Positions 43,663 through 53,249 of a DNA stretch of 64,000 bases are shown here, piece after piece; position 1 is the stretch's first letter; each line of letters begins with the position of its first letter. This stretch comes from JAUWGC01 sp963753055 (GTDB lineage Bacteria; Bacteroidota; Bacteroidia; Bacteroidales; B18-G4), in contig CAVWAP010000001.1 of the NCBI GenBank assembly GCA_963753055.1, positions 1,054,001-1,118,000 of the forward strand, in the 5' to 3' direction. Made by a program: the position numbers and the translations under genes. The notes beneath the pieces are model-generated. The model was not told the origin of the DNA, did no database searches, and worked only from the letters and a program-made list of their open reading frames with translations.

Positions 43663-44511
43663 ATGAATATCAAGTTTAAAAAATATCATCACTTCTACAG
43701 TCTTATTGCCATTTTATTAGCAATATATTCGTGTTCACCGGAACGGGAGCTAGCCAAGACCTATATTGAAGACATACAACAAACTGAGATCATGGTCCTG
43801 GTCCCGGATTTTATTTTTAAGACCAGCCTGAAGCAATACGAGGTTGAAGGTGCTGAGAGGATGGATAATTATGCACTTGACTCAATCCTCTTAAACAGAA
43901 GTTTGTTCCTTAAACACCTATCTGATTCAACTTTCCTGGAAATTTTTACTAAAGGATATATTGAAGAGCTTGAAGAGCTGAATTACTCAGTCTACAAGTC
44001 CGGTGAGATGGATTCATTCCTTTCTGTTAAAAACCCTGATTTCATCATAAATATCGCGCAGATTGAGCTGGAAGAATACGTCCTTCCTATCAGAGATGAG
44101 GAGCTGGTTTATGACTACCTTTTTTATAAAGAAATAGACCTGAATGCTGTCAGTATCAGCTCCTGGTTTGAACTGACACGAATGAATGCTGATGAGGATT
44201 TGGACAAAGAGGTATTATTTGCAAGCCATTACATCCTGGATGATTTTGAAGGGGATTTTAAATTTTATCCATTTACCGGAGAGATCAAGTACGCCTACAG
44301 TATAGATTCCCTGCTAATCAACGATATTTATGGACTGGCGGGGTTCCTTGGGAAGAAATATGCCGGCTATACCAATGACTACCTGATGAACACCTATGTA
44401 TATAAGAACCTGCCTGATAAGATAAAGCCAAAATATTACTTCCACTACAGAAGGGAGAAAGATGCTTTTATTCCGGTAGAAGATGACAGGTTTATCCTGA
44501 TGGATGAGTGA
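43663..44511 (+). CDS. Lipoprotein of unknown function
   Basis: About 282 residues from the ATG at 43663; the longer open frame from 43591 overlaps the flavodiiron gene and is unlikely. Signal peptide with lipobox (LAIYSC, then SPERELAK). The mature part is acidic with mixed alpha/beta character (QTEIMVLVPDFIFKTSLKQY, GLAGFLGKKYAGYTNDYLMN); no family recognised. It starts 4 bases after the flavodiiron stop. Its stop abuts the convergent oxidoreductase stop with no base between. Confidence 0.75.
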   Translation: MNIKFKKYHHFYSLIAILLAIYSCSPERELAKTYIEDIQQTEIMVLVPDFIFKTSLKQYEVEGAERMDNYALDSILLNRSLFLKHLSDSTFLEIFTKGYIEELEELNYSVYKSGEMDSFLSVKNPDFIINIAQIELEEYVLPIRDEELVYDYLFYKEIDLNAVSISSWFELTRMNADEDLDKEVLFASHYILDDFEGDFKFYPFTGEIKYAYSIDSLLINDIYGLAGFLGKKYAGYTNDYLMNTYVYKNLPDKIKPKYYFHYRREKDAFIPVEDDRFILMDE

Positions 44512-45540
44512 TCATTGGTTAGGGAAAAACAATATCTTCCCATCCGACATGTTCCTGATATACTGCATCAGGGCCTCGTTGTGCTCATCCAGGCTAGCTT
44601 TGAATTGTACACGGGTCCTGATTTCCTGCCTGATTATCAATTCCTGAAGATGTGATGCTATTTCATCAAGCCTGCTCCTGGACACTTTTAATAACCAGTC
44701 ATTCAGGTTAAATCCAGATATTCTTTTCCTGCTGAATATCAGACCCAGCGGGTCAACGTTGCTGATGGGTGCTCCGGAAAGACCTCCATAGACAATTGTT
44801 TCAGATCCTTCCGGCATATTGTTGAACAGTTTTCCTGTCATTTCTCCGCCTATTGCGTCCAGAGCCACCATTGGCTGCAACTCTTCAGATAAGGCCCATA
44901 ATATAGTTTCAAAATTATCTTCAGACTGGTTGATGACAATTTTTTCCCCCAGGGTTTTAAGGTAGGCTATATGTTTGTCTTTTCTGACAATATTAATTAT
45001 GTTGATATTATCATTTCTGGCCAGCTTTTGTATGAAAATTCCTATTTGTCCGGCCGCAGCATTCATAATGATACTTTTTGCCTTTTTCTTCCTGATAATA
45101 TCATATAAGGCATAAGCTGTCAAAGGATTGATGAACAAACATGCTGCCTGCTCCGGAGGTAAATCATCCCTGGTGATAATGCAATTCCTGGCCCTTGTAT
45201 TTACATATTCAGCCCAGGAGCCTCCTTCAGGTTCCTGGATGAAAAAACTAACCCTTTTGCCAATAAGTCGTTTTGCATCTGCAAAGCCACCACAATCAAT
45301 TACGGTACCCGTTCCCTCAAACCCTGGTATAGCTGGTAAAGGCTTAATGATATTATAAGCTCCCTGGATAAAAGCAATATCAGAAGGATTACATGGGCTG
45401 GCATCAACTTTGACCAGGACTTCATCTCCCTTTGGTTTTATGATCTCCCGTTGTTCAACTTTCAGGCTCCTGAGTGCCCTGATAAGGTTGTTGTTATACT
45501 CGGGCAATACTATTGCCTTGTTTTCTTTTGGTAAACGCAT
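44512..45540 (-). CDS. MDR-family NAD(P)H-dependent oxidoreductase (quinone/enoyl reductase type)
   Basis: 342 residues of the medium-chain dehydrogenase/reductase superfamily. The N-terminal GroES-like part contains VDASPCNPSDIAFIQGAY and PGFEGTGTVI; the nucleotide-binding motif is NAAAGQIGIFIQKLAR. The zinc-binding cysteines of alcohol dehydrogenases are absent, so it belongs to the zinc-free quinone oxidoreductase or enoyl reductase branch. The substrate is unknown. It is followed on the same strand after 14 bases by tsaD (upstream in transcription). Confidence 0.85.
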   Translation of the reverse strand: MRLPKENKAIVLPEYNNNLIRALRSLKVEQREIIKPKGDEVLVKVDASPCNPSDIAFIQGAYNIIKPLPAIPGFEGTGTVIDCGGFADAKRLIGKRVSFFIQEPEGGSWAEYVNTRARNCIITRDDLPPEQAACLFINPLTAYALYDIIRKKKAKSIIMNAAAGQIGIFIQKLARNDNINIINIVRKDKHIAYLKTLGEKIVINQSEDNFETILWALSEELQPMVALDAIGGEMTGKLFNNMPEGSETIVYGGLSGAPISNVDPLGLIFSRKRISGFNLNDWLLKVSRSRLDEIASHLQELIIRQEIRTRVQFKASLDEHNEALMQYIRNMSDGKILFFPNQ

Positions 45541-45554
45541 AAATAATAGAGTTG

Positions 45555-46574
45555 CTATTTACTGCTTCTTGTATACGGTGCAACATGCTGGGGGGCGAAA
45601 TCTTGTCTCAGGTATTTGTAGTATCCCGCGATAGCAATCATGGCTGCATTGTCAGTTGTATATTCAAATTTAGGGATAAAAACATTCCAATTCAAGTTTG
45701 TCTTTGCATTTAATAGCTCTTTCCTTAATTCTGAATTGGCAGATACACCACCGGCGATTGCAATTTCCTTGATTTTGGTTTGTTCTGATGCCTCGATCAG
45801 TTTTTTCATTAGGACCTTGATGATCACATGTTGAATGGAGGCGCTCAGGTCATTCTTGTTTTTTTCAATGAATGCAGGATCAGGCTTAAGATGATCCCTG
45901 ATAAAATAGAGGAAAGATGTTTTTATACCACTGAAACTGTAATCAAGGCCGGGCATTGATGGTTCAGGGAACGAAAATTTTAACGGGTTTCCATCCTGGG
46001 CTAGCTTGTCAATAACCGGCCCTCCCGGATAGGGCAAACCCATGATCTTAGCTGATTTATCAAAGGCTTCTCCGGCAGCATCATCAATAGTCTTACCAAT
46101 GACTTCAAAAGAATAGTGGTCATCAACCCTGACTATTTGGGTATGACCTCCGGAAACGATAAGGCATAAAAATGGAAAATCTGGAACAGGTTGATCAGGG
46201 CCTTCTTCCTGAATAAAATGGGCCAGGATATGCGCCTTCAGATGGTCAACCTCGATCAGCGGAATGTCTAACCCCAGGGCCAATGATTTTGCAAGTGAAG
46301 TGCCTACAAGTAATGAACCCAACAAACCCGGACCTCGTGTAAACGCAATAGCCTTGAGCTGTTTTTTATTTATCTTTGCTTTAGTCAGTGCTTGATCAAT
46401 CACAGGAATGATGTTTTGTTGATGTGCCCTGGAAGCAAGCTCTGGTACAACACCACCATACAGGCGATGAATCTCTTGATTGGCAATTATGTTGGCAAGG
46501 ATTTTGGTGTTGGAGATGACAGCTGCTGAGGTATCATCACATGAAGATTCGATGCCGAGGATATAAGTGCCCAT
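45555..46574 (-). CDS. tsaD: tRNA N6-adenosine threonylcarbamoyltransferase
   Basis: 339 residues. With TsaB, TsaE and TsaC it makes t6A37 in ANN-decoding tRNAs. ASKHA-fold motifs: ILGIESSCDDTSAAVI, the His-rich metal site in EVDHLKAHILAHF, LCLIVSGGHTQIVRV and the C-terminal AIAGGVSANSELR. Length is normal. It is divergent from tamB, and two TAnnTTTG boxes lie just upstream of its ATG. The tsaD/tamB neighbourhood is common in Bacteroidota. Confidence 0.97.
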   Translation of the reverse strand: MGTYILGIESSCDDTSAAVISNTKILANIIANQEIHRLYGGVVPELASRAHQQNIIPVIDQALTKAKINKKQLKAIAFTRGPGLLGSLLVGTSLAKSLALGLDIPLIEVDHLKAHILAHFIQEEGPDQPVPDFPFLCLIVSGGHTQIVRVDDHYSFEVIGKTIDDAAGEAFDKSAKIMGLPYPGGPVIDKLAQDGNPLKFSFPEPSMPGLDYSFSGIKTSFLYFIRDHLKPDPAFIEKNKNDLSASIQHVIIKVLMKKLIEASEQTKIKEIAIAGGVSANSELRKELLNAKTNLNWNVFIPKFEYTTDNAAMIAIAGYYKYLRQDFAPQHVAPYTRSSK

Positions 46575-46591
46575 TGTTTTGATTTAACTTG

Positions 46592-46608
46592 CAAAATTAT
46601 CAAAAATA
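46592..46608 (-). promoter_or_regulatory. Two consecutive -7 boxes for tsaD (TATTTTTG, TAATTTTG)
   Basis: Minus-strand boxes at 46608-46601 and 46599-46592, respectively 27 and 18 bases before the ATG at 46574. They lie in the 51-base divergent spacer and overlap the most likely start region of tamB. Confidence 0.4.
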
Positions 46609-46625
46609 GAATTAAACGCATATTA

Positions 46626-49600
46626 TTGTATCCATTGGTTGTGCTTTGCGCATTACCACTAGCATTGTTTACCCTGGTATCCGATCCCATGGTACAAACT
46701 TTTATGGCCCGGTTCGCCGGTTCATACCTGTCGCAAAAGTTTGAGACTGAGATCAAGATAGATGCCCTCAAGATTACCCCCCTGTTAAATATTTACCTTG
46801 ACGGATTGCTTGTCAGAGATCATCGGCAGGATACTTTGATTTATGCTTCTTCACTGATGGCAGAAATCAATAAAAGGGATTTGCGAAAAAAACATCTTTT
46901 AATCAATGAGATGTCTATCTCAGATGCTTCCATAGGCTTATTTAAATATGCTGATGATACATTGCTCAACATCAACCAGATCATAAGAAGGATTGATGAA
47001 AAGGAGGATACTGTTGATTCCCCAGGTTCTTCATGGACATTTATGCTCACAGCCCTGGACCTTTTCAATGCACGATTCAGGTATTTCAACGACACAAGAG
47101 AACACAAACCCAAAGGGATGGATTACGCCAATCTGGATATTGCCATCAGTGCCCTGGAGATATCTGATATATTGATAGAAAAGGATACCATTGACCTAAG
47201 CATCCATGAGTTAATATCCTGGGACCGCTCAGGATTTAAGGTAGAGCATCTCTCAGGGATATTCCGCCTCAGCCATGAATTCCTGATCGCGAACGACCTG
47301 AAGGTGATTACACCAAATTCGGACCTTTCCCTTGATTTTTCTTTTAATTATTCAGAATGGAATGATTATATCGACTTCATGCAGGAAGTGAACATCGATG
47401 CCACCATAAGTCCTTCCGTTCTTAATCTCAAGGATATTGGATTTTTCACTGTGCCATTAATGGCCATGGATAATGAATTAAGGATAGGTGGAGATTTTGA
47501 TGGAACGGTGGATAACTTAAAGGGAAAAAACTTTCGTTTTGCCTTTAAAGAAATATGGTTTGATGGGGATATAACCTTATTCGGACTGCCTGATGTGGAG
47601 GAAACCTTCGTCAACCTTACTATCAGGGGAATGGAGTTTGCTATGGCAGACATTAAACAATTTGCCCTGCCCGGTAAGGTCAGGTTTTTGGAAATCCCGC
47701 CCACACTTGACTATTTTGGCCGGATTGGAGTTTATGGTACTTTCACCGGTTTCTTTAATGACTTCGTGGCAAATGGTAAGTTCCTCACTGAGCTGGGACA
47801 GTTTACTACGGATGTTAATCTTCAGCCTGAAGAGTCAGGTGAAATTAAGTATGAAGGGGAATTGACCGCAACACAGTTTGATATTGGCAAGCTGCTTGGT
47901 TTGAGCGATTATGTCGGTACGATGAATCTCGAAGCATATATTGATGGACAGGGCGTTACAGAGGAGTCAGCCATTATTGGCATGAATGGCAGTGTCGACT
48001 CATTGGAGTTCATGGGCAATAACTTTAATCAGGTGCTGATTGCCGGGATCTTCGGAGGGAAAAGATTTAACGGCTACGTGAATATCTTCGATGAACTGGT
48101 CCAGCTGGATTTTAAAGGAAACATTGATTTCAATCGTGAAGTTCCGGTTGTTGACTTTGCAGCTGATATCAATGATGCCAGGTTGTATGATCTCAACATT
48201 CTCAAAAGAGATCCCAGTGCTTTATTCAGCTCAAAAATCTGGTGCAGTTTCGTTGGAAAAGATCTGGATGTTATTGAGGGGAGGTTAAATATCGACAGCA
48301 CCTTTTATACTGAAGGAGATCAGCAGGTCTTCATGGAGCACCTTACCATGCTGACACTGAAAGAGGATCAATGGCGAAGAGAAATATCGCTAAGATCTGA
48401 TATATTAGATGCAGAACTGAATGGGATCTACCGCTTTGTCGACCTCTATCCATCAATACTAGGCTCGCTTGACCAGTTTATTTCACTCGAATACCTGGGG
48501 ATAGAAAGAAGTGATACTGCAAGCATGCCCCAGGACTATACTTTCGAACTTATCCTGGATAATGCTGATGAAGTCTTAAAAGTATTTTTACCGGAACTTA
48601 TGATGGCACCAAACACTTCAGTGCTTGGTTCTTTTGACTCAAAATCATCTGATTTCACCTTATCAGGCAAATCTGACCAGATCATTTATAATGGATTACT
48701 TTTTAATAATTGGGACCTGAGCATGAGCTCAACACTGGAGTCCATAAGCCTTGACTGCAAATTCAACAGGTTTGTATTCAAAGATGCTGCTGACGAAGAA
48801 GATGTGGAACTTGGGCTGGACAACCTTATCCTACGTGCTTCTGCCGGGAACGACAGCCTTGACTTGAAGTTCAACTGGTCTGATCCGCAAAACACAAAAT
48901 TGAATAAAGGAAGTATTGCCGGGTCGGTAATCTTTGCCGATTCAAGCCTGAGAATAGGTAGGATAAGGAAGACAGAAGTATATCTCCTAGATTCTTTATG
49001 GACAATCAATAAAGATAATTTGATCGTTTTAGATAGTACCTCGCTGGAGTTAAAGAACCTGTTATTTATTGGTGGAAATCAAAAATTGTTGGTTGACGGT
49101 AAAGTATCCGCCAACGAAGTAGATACCATGAACATGAGGTTTGACAACTGGCAGTTTTCAAACTTCGACCTGCTAGTCAATAATGAGAATTTGGATGTTG
49201 ACGGTAAAATTGACGGGGACCTGTATTTTAGCGCCCTGACCGGAAAACTTCATTTTGAATCCAATATCACGATACAGGACCTTATCTTGAACAAGGTAAA
49301 TTTTGGCACTGCCAGGATGAATACAAGTTGGGAGCCAAAGGACAAAGCTATTCGGTTAGATGCTGATGTTGTATATACTGGAAATGTTGGAACAAGTAAA
49401 ACACTTGATGTGAAAGGAGCTTATTTCCCTGAGAGCACTGATAAGAATTTCGATATCAGCATCACCATGGAAAACTTCAAGATCAAAACATTCAAGCCAT
49501 TTGTCAAAGATGTGTTTTCGCATGTCAGCGGAGTGGCAAGTGGGATACTTAGACTGGATGGAACAGTTGCGAAGCCTGCATTGACGGGCAAGCTAAAATT

Positions 49601-51041
49601 GATGCGAACTGAACTGGGAGTTGGATATATAAATACCAGGTACTCTTTTGCGGATGAAATAGAATTTACAAGTAATTCGATAGATTTCAATAATATTACC
49701 ATCTATGATTCACTGGGAAACACAGGGGTGATAAGTGGAAAAATAAAACATAATTATCTGAATGATTTTTATGTTGACCTGGGAATTACAGCCGACAACC
49801 TGATATGCTTGAACACTAATAAATACCAGAATGATATCTTTTATGGAGATGCATTTGGATCCGGTCTGGTAGAGATCAAGGGACCTTTCCATGACATCTC
49901 ACTGGATGTGAAAGCCACGACTACAAGGGGGACCGATGTTTTCATCCCACTGGGATCAACAGCTGACATTGCGCAGCATGATTATATCACGTTCTACGAT
50001 CCTGAACTGGATTCTCTGGCTTTGCCATCTAAGGTTGCAATTCAGGATGATACAGGACTTAACATTTACCTTGACCTGGATGTCACCAATGACTCAGAGA
50101 TACAATTGTTTTTACCTGACAGGATGGGTGATATTAATTCACGGGGAACGGGCAATTTAAAAATGGCAATTAGTCCTATGGGGGATTTCAGCATTAAAGG
50201 TGATTATGTGATCAGCAATGGTAATTTCTTGTTCCAGATTCAGAATATCATTCGCAAAAGGTTTGATGTCCTTGAAGGGGGGCGGATAACATTTTCAGGT
50301 GATCCATACAACGCAGATCTGAAGATCAAGGGCTTGTACAGGCTTAAAACAACGCTTTCCGGATTGAGTACAACCCTCGATGCATTGTACGCCGGCGAGC
50401 GTGTTTTTGTAGATTGCATTATCGGCCTGAAAGGAAAACTGGCCGATCCTGAAATAGATTTCAGCATTCGTTTTCCAAACATTGAGACCGAAGCCAGGCA
50501 TAATATCTATGCGGTACTCGATACTAATGATCAGGCAGCGATGAACCAGCAAATGATCTCATTACTTATATTAGGGAGCTTTAGCTATACTTCAGGTGCA
50601 GGAAACCTTGGTGCATCATCATTCAACCTTATTTCAAACCAGCTAAGTAACTGGCTTTCTCAAATTAGCAGGGATTTCGATGTTGGGATCAATTATATCC
50701 CTGGAGACCAGATCAATGAGCAGGAAATTGAAGTCGCCCTATCAACTCAATTGTTTAATGACCGACTATTGATAGACGGCAATGTAGGAGTCGGCGGACA
50801 GAATGCCACTACATCATCTCAAAATGCCAGTAATATAGTAGGCGATGTTAATATCGAATACAAATTGAGGCGGGATGGCAGGATAAGGTTAAGGGCTTTC
50901 AACAGATCAAACAATATATACACTTTTGAAAATATTTCACCCTATACCCAGGGTGTAGGTATCTTTTACAGAAAAGAATTTAACCGCTTCGATGACCTTT
51001 TCGGTTTTATGAGGAAGAAAAAACAAGCCCCTGATGAATAA
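46626..51041 (+). CDS. tamB: TamB-type translocation and assembly module protein
   Basis: 1471 residues or slightly longer. It has an N-terminal membrane anchor (LYPLVVLCALPLALFTLVSD), a very long beta-taco/AsmA-like middle, and the C-terminal DUF490 domain (about 1110-1471; SNWLSQISRDFDVGINYIPG, ALSTQLFNDRLLIDGNVGVG). TamB spans the periplasm and works with a BamA-family partner in outer-membrane assembly or lipid transport. The start is unclear: the frame has only a TTG at 46626, but coding character (KIIKNRIKRILL) extends upstream where only ATT/ATC are in frame, with no ATG. No tamA-like gene is adjacent. The end overlaps the next ATG by 8 bases. Confidence 0.9.
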   Translation: MYPLVVLCALPLALFTLVSDPMVQTFMARFAGSYLSQKFETEIKIDALKITPLLNIYLDGLLVRDHRQDTLIYASSLMAEINKRDLRKKHLLINEMSISDASIGLFKYADDTLLNINQIIRRIDEKEDTVDSPGSSWTFMLTALDLFNARFRYFNDTREHKPKGMDYANLDIAISALEISDILIEKDTIDLSIHELISWDRSGFKVEHLSGIFRLSHEFLIANDLKVITPNSDLSLDFSFNYSEWNDYIDFMQEVNIDATISPSVLNLKDIGFFTVPLMAMDNELRIGGDFDGTVDNLKGKNFRFAFKEIWFDGDITLFGLPDVEETFVNLTIRGMEFAMADIKQFALPGKVRFLEIPPTLDYFGRIGVYGTFTGFFNDFVANGKFLTELGQFTTDVNLQPEESGEIKYEGELTATQFDIGKLLGLSDYVGTMNLEAYIDGQGVTEESAIIGMNGSVDSLEFMGNNFNQVLIAGIFGGKRFNGYVNIFDELVQLDFKGNIDFNREVPVVDFAADINDARLYDLNILKRDPSALFSSKIWCSFVGKDLDVIEGRLNIDSTFYTEGDQQVFMEHLTMLTLKEDQWRREISLRSDILDAELNGIYRFVDLYPSILGSLDQFISLEYLGIERSDTASMPQDYTFELILDNADEVLKVFLPELMMAPNTSVLGSFDSKSSDFTLSGKSDQIIYNGLLFNNWDLSMSSTLESISLDCKFNRFVFKDAADEEDVELGLDNLILRASAGNDSLDLKFNWSDPQNTKLNKGSIAGSVIFADSSLRIGRIRKTEVYLLDSLWTINKDNLIVLDSTSLELKNLLFIGGNQKLLVDGKVSANEVDTMNMRFDNWQFSNFDLLVNNENLDVDGKIDGDLYFSALTGKLHFESNITIQDLILNKVNFGTARMNTSWEPKDKAIRLDADVVYTGNVGTSKTLDVKGAYFPESTDKNFDISITMENFKIKTFKPFVKDVFSHVSGVASGILRLDGTVAKPALTGKLKLMRTELGVGYINTRYSFADEIEFTSNSIDFNNITIYDSLGNTGVISGKIKHNYLNDFYVDLGITADNLICLNTNKYQNDIFYGDAFGSGLVEIKGPFHDISLDVKATTTRGTDVFIPLGSTADIAQHDYITFYDPELDSLALPSKVAIQDDTGLNIYLDLDVTNDSEIQLFLPDRMGDINSRGTGNLKMAISPMGDFSIKGDYVISNGNFLFQIQNIIRKRFDVLEGGRITFSGDPYNADLKIKGLYRLKTTLSGLSTTLDALYAGERVFVDCIIGLKGKLADPEIDFSIRFPNIETEARHNIYAVLDTNDQAAMNQQMISLLILGSFSYTSGAGNLGASSFNLISNQLSNWLSQISRDFDVGINYIPGDQINEQEIEVALSTQLFNDRLLIDGNVGVGGQNATTSSQNASNIVGDVNIEYKLRRDGRIRLRAFNRSNNIYTFENISPYTQGVGIFYRKEFNRFDDLFGFMRKKKQAPDE

Positions 51042-52101
51042 GATCTTGCTATTAATTGTATTGGTATTGATGGCCTGGACTTCTAAAAGTCAAATCACCA
51101 TCAACATGACTGATATGCCTCAACCCGGGGATACCATCCGCACAAGCAGTTCAACAAACATTACAGGCATTGATTATGAGGCCGCCGGAGCCAACTATAC
51201 CTGGGATTTTTCCAGTCTTGTTCCTGTCACACAGGATGTTGATACATTTATCAGTATCGATGAAACACCTTTCTTATACAGAATAGTGTTCCAATTTCAA
51301 ACGGATGCAAACCTCGCTCAAAAGATTCAAAGCATAAATGCAATTCCGAATATAGAATTGAAAGAAATATACCAGTATTTCACAAATAACAGCAGTCGCT
51401 ATTCTGACGAAGGGTTTGCCTTTACTATGAATGGGATACCCTTTCCTGTGAATTTTTCTTCTCCGGATGTATTATACGAATTTCCGTTAGACTTTGGAAA
51501 TGAGTATTCGTCGCAGGCTATGTTTAACCTGCAGATCCCCGGCATGGCTTATATGCTGGTAGATCGTTCCCGGACCAATAATGTCGACGGATGGGGAACG
51601 ATAATCACTCCATTTGGAACATTCGAGGCGCTCAGGGTTTACTCTGCAATAGAAGAATACGATAGCATTTACATTGATTCGCTTGGAACAGGATTTCCAA
51701 TTATACGTGAGTATGAAGAATATAAGTGGCTTACGAAAGGTATGGGGATTCCAGTGTGCACTGTTACAAAAGAGGGGCTGATCAGCACGATTTCTTATGT
51801 TGATTCAGTGCGCGCCGTTCAAGCAATAACGGAACCTGCAATCATTGAGGCCTGGAATGTATATCCCAACCCTTGCATTGATCAGCTCAGGCTTTCCTTG
51901 AGTTTATGTAATAATGCCCGGGTGAGCATAAGTTTGTATAGTTCCGAAGGTAAATTGGTTGCAGTATTACTGGATGAGCCATTGGCATCAGGGCAATTTA
52001 ACAGAGGCTTCAATTTGAAGCAGTATCATATTCCAGGGGGCTTATATTTCTTAAGGATATCTGCGGGTGGACAAATAGTTACCGGTAAGATCATTTTATA
52101 A
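51034..52101 (+). CDS. Secreted protein with T9SS C-terminal sorting domain
   Basis: 355 residues. Signal peptide (MNKILLLIVLVLMAWTSKS before QITINM); a beta-rich unknown domain (about 25-270); a T9SS type A sorting domain (about 275-355) with NVYPNPCIDQLRLSL, LYSSEGKLVAVLL and the final PGGLYFLRISAGGQIVTGKI. It is exported to the cell surface or medium by the type IX system. The unknown domain resembles many Bacteroidota surface proteins with no known function. Its start overlaps the tamB stop and its end overlaps the convergent peptidase by 11 bases. Confidence 0.85.
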   Translation: MNKILLLIVLVLMAWTSKSQITINMTDMPQPGDTIRTSSSTNITGIDYEAAGANYTWDFSSLVPVTQDVDTFISIDETPFLYRIVFQFQTDANLAQKIQSINAIPNIELKEIYQYFTNNSSRYSDEGFAFTMNGIPFPVNFSSPDVLYEFPLDFGNEYSSQAMFNLQIPGMAYMLVDRSRTNNVDGWGTIITPFGTFEALRVYSAIEEYDSIYIDSLGTGFPIIREYEEYKWLTKGMGIPVCTVTKEGLISTISYVDSVRAVQAITEPAIIEAWNVYPNPCIDQLRLSLSLCNNARVSISLYSSEGKLVAVLLDEPLASGQFNRGFNLKQYHIPGGLYFLRISAGGQIVTGKIIL

Positions 52102-53188
52102 TCTTATCAAGCACTCCCCGGGCCCCTTCTTTATAAACCATAATATTCATCATCTTCAGTTTAATATAATCTTCCCTGATGAACCTGTAACCTTTATTGG
52201 GACCCTTAAAACCACCACGGCCCGAGTCTTTCAGGAGGAACCATCCCAAACCTTCTGTTTCAAGACAACCTACAATATGCATACAGTGATCATCTGTTGT
52301 GCTTTTATTGTTCAAGCGGAACTCCCTGGAATATTGATCAATAAACTCATTTGGTATATCAAAATCAGGAATGATCCCTGTTTCTGTCTGGCTGTCGAAA
52401 CCCGGCTCGGAGACATCTCCACAAAGACTGATAGTATATCCTTCCTGTAGCGCATTACTTATGATCCAATAGAAATCATCAACACTAACATTGTAATAGT
52501 CATTGCAATGCCACCAGTTATCAGCTTCAACCAGCTCACCTTTCTGGTTATATGGCAGGCTTGTAGTCGACATAAAACTGAAATAATCGATTGGTTTTAA
52601 TTCCAGGATTTTATTGGTGAAGTCTTTAGGAGTATAATAAGTGCCTTTATAATTGAACTTTTCAGGTGGCTTATCCAGGTAATGGTTTAAGATATCCTTG
52701 ATGGTGGTGCTTACCAGCTCCATGTTCCAGTTATCTGTTTCCTGGATATTCTTCAGGAAATTATTCATCTCACCGACCATGGCTGAGTGATCATGGTTTT
52801 CCTGGGTCTTCCCCGGATATACCGAGAGAGGAACCATTCCATATTGCTTCATCATCCGTATCACACTGGTAGCCTCCGATCCCTGGGCAAAATAGACATC
52901 ACCCCTGTTTTCAACAAAGGCTTTTGCCCTTTCAACATATTCCCAGTAAACAATGTACATTTCAGACAACTTGATCTCCGTGTTGGTTTTACGGTACACC
53001 TCAGACTCAAGGAATGAAATAGTCGCAAAGCACCAGCAGGTGCCTGTCTTTCCCTGTGACACAGGTGGATTGTGCCAGTAAGTTTGATAATCCTTGATAT
53101 CTGTCGGGTATTCCGCTACCTCTTGTGCTGTGAGGTTGAGGCCTGCCATAAGGATCATGGCCAGGAACAATAATCGAATGCTTTTCAT
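52091..53188 (-). CDS. Exported papain-fold (C1) cysteine peptidase, bleomycin-hydrolase-like
   Basis: 365 residues with a signal peptide (MKSIRLLFLAMILMAGLNLT before AQEV). Papain-family catalytic residues: Gln45 and Cys51 in VSQGKTGTCWCFATISF and His301 in DDHCMHIVG. The third position is Asp321 (FLLKDSGRGGF) where papain and bleomycin hydrolase have Asn in an N-S-W motif. The tail NKGYRFIREDYIKLK matches bleomycin hydrolases. Unlike those cytosolic hexamers it is exported. A TACTTTTG box lies 23 bases upstream of the ATG. Confidence 0.88.
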   Translation of the reverse strand: MKSIRLLFLAMILMAGLNLTAQEVAEYPTDIKDYQTYWHNPPVSQGKTGTCWCFATISFLESEVYRKTNTEIKLSEMYIVYWEYVERAKAFVENRGDVYFAQGSEATSVIRMMKQYGMVPLSVYPGKTQENHDHSAMVGEMNNFLKNIQETDNWNMELVSTTIKDILNHYLDKPPEKFNYKGTYYTPKDFTNKILELKPIDYFSFMSTTSLPYNQKGELVEADNWWHCNDYYNVSVDDFYWIISNALQEGYTISLCGDVSEPGFDSQTETGIIPDFDIPNEFIDQYSREFRLNNKSTTDDHCMHIVGCLETEGLGWFLLKDSGRGGFKGPNKGYRFIREDYIKLKMMNIMVYKEGARGVLDKIIK

Positions 53189-53210
53189 ATATCCGGAATA
53201 AAGTGAAACT

Positions 53211-53218
53211 CAAAAGTA
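53211..53218 (-). promoter_or_regulatory. Putative -7 box for the C1 peptidase (TACTTTTG)
   Basis: Matches TAnnTTTG on the minus strand, 23 bases before the ATG at 53188; no clear -33. Confidence 0.4.
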
Positions 53219-53249
53219 CAATATTAATATTATTCTTAATTTTACCATA

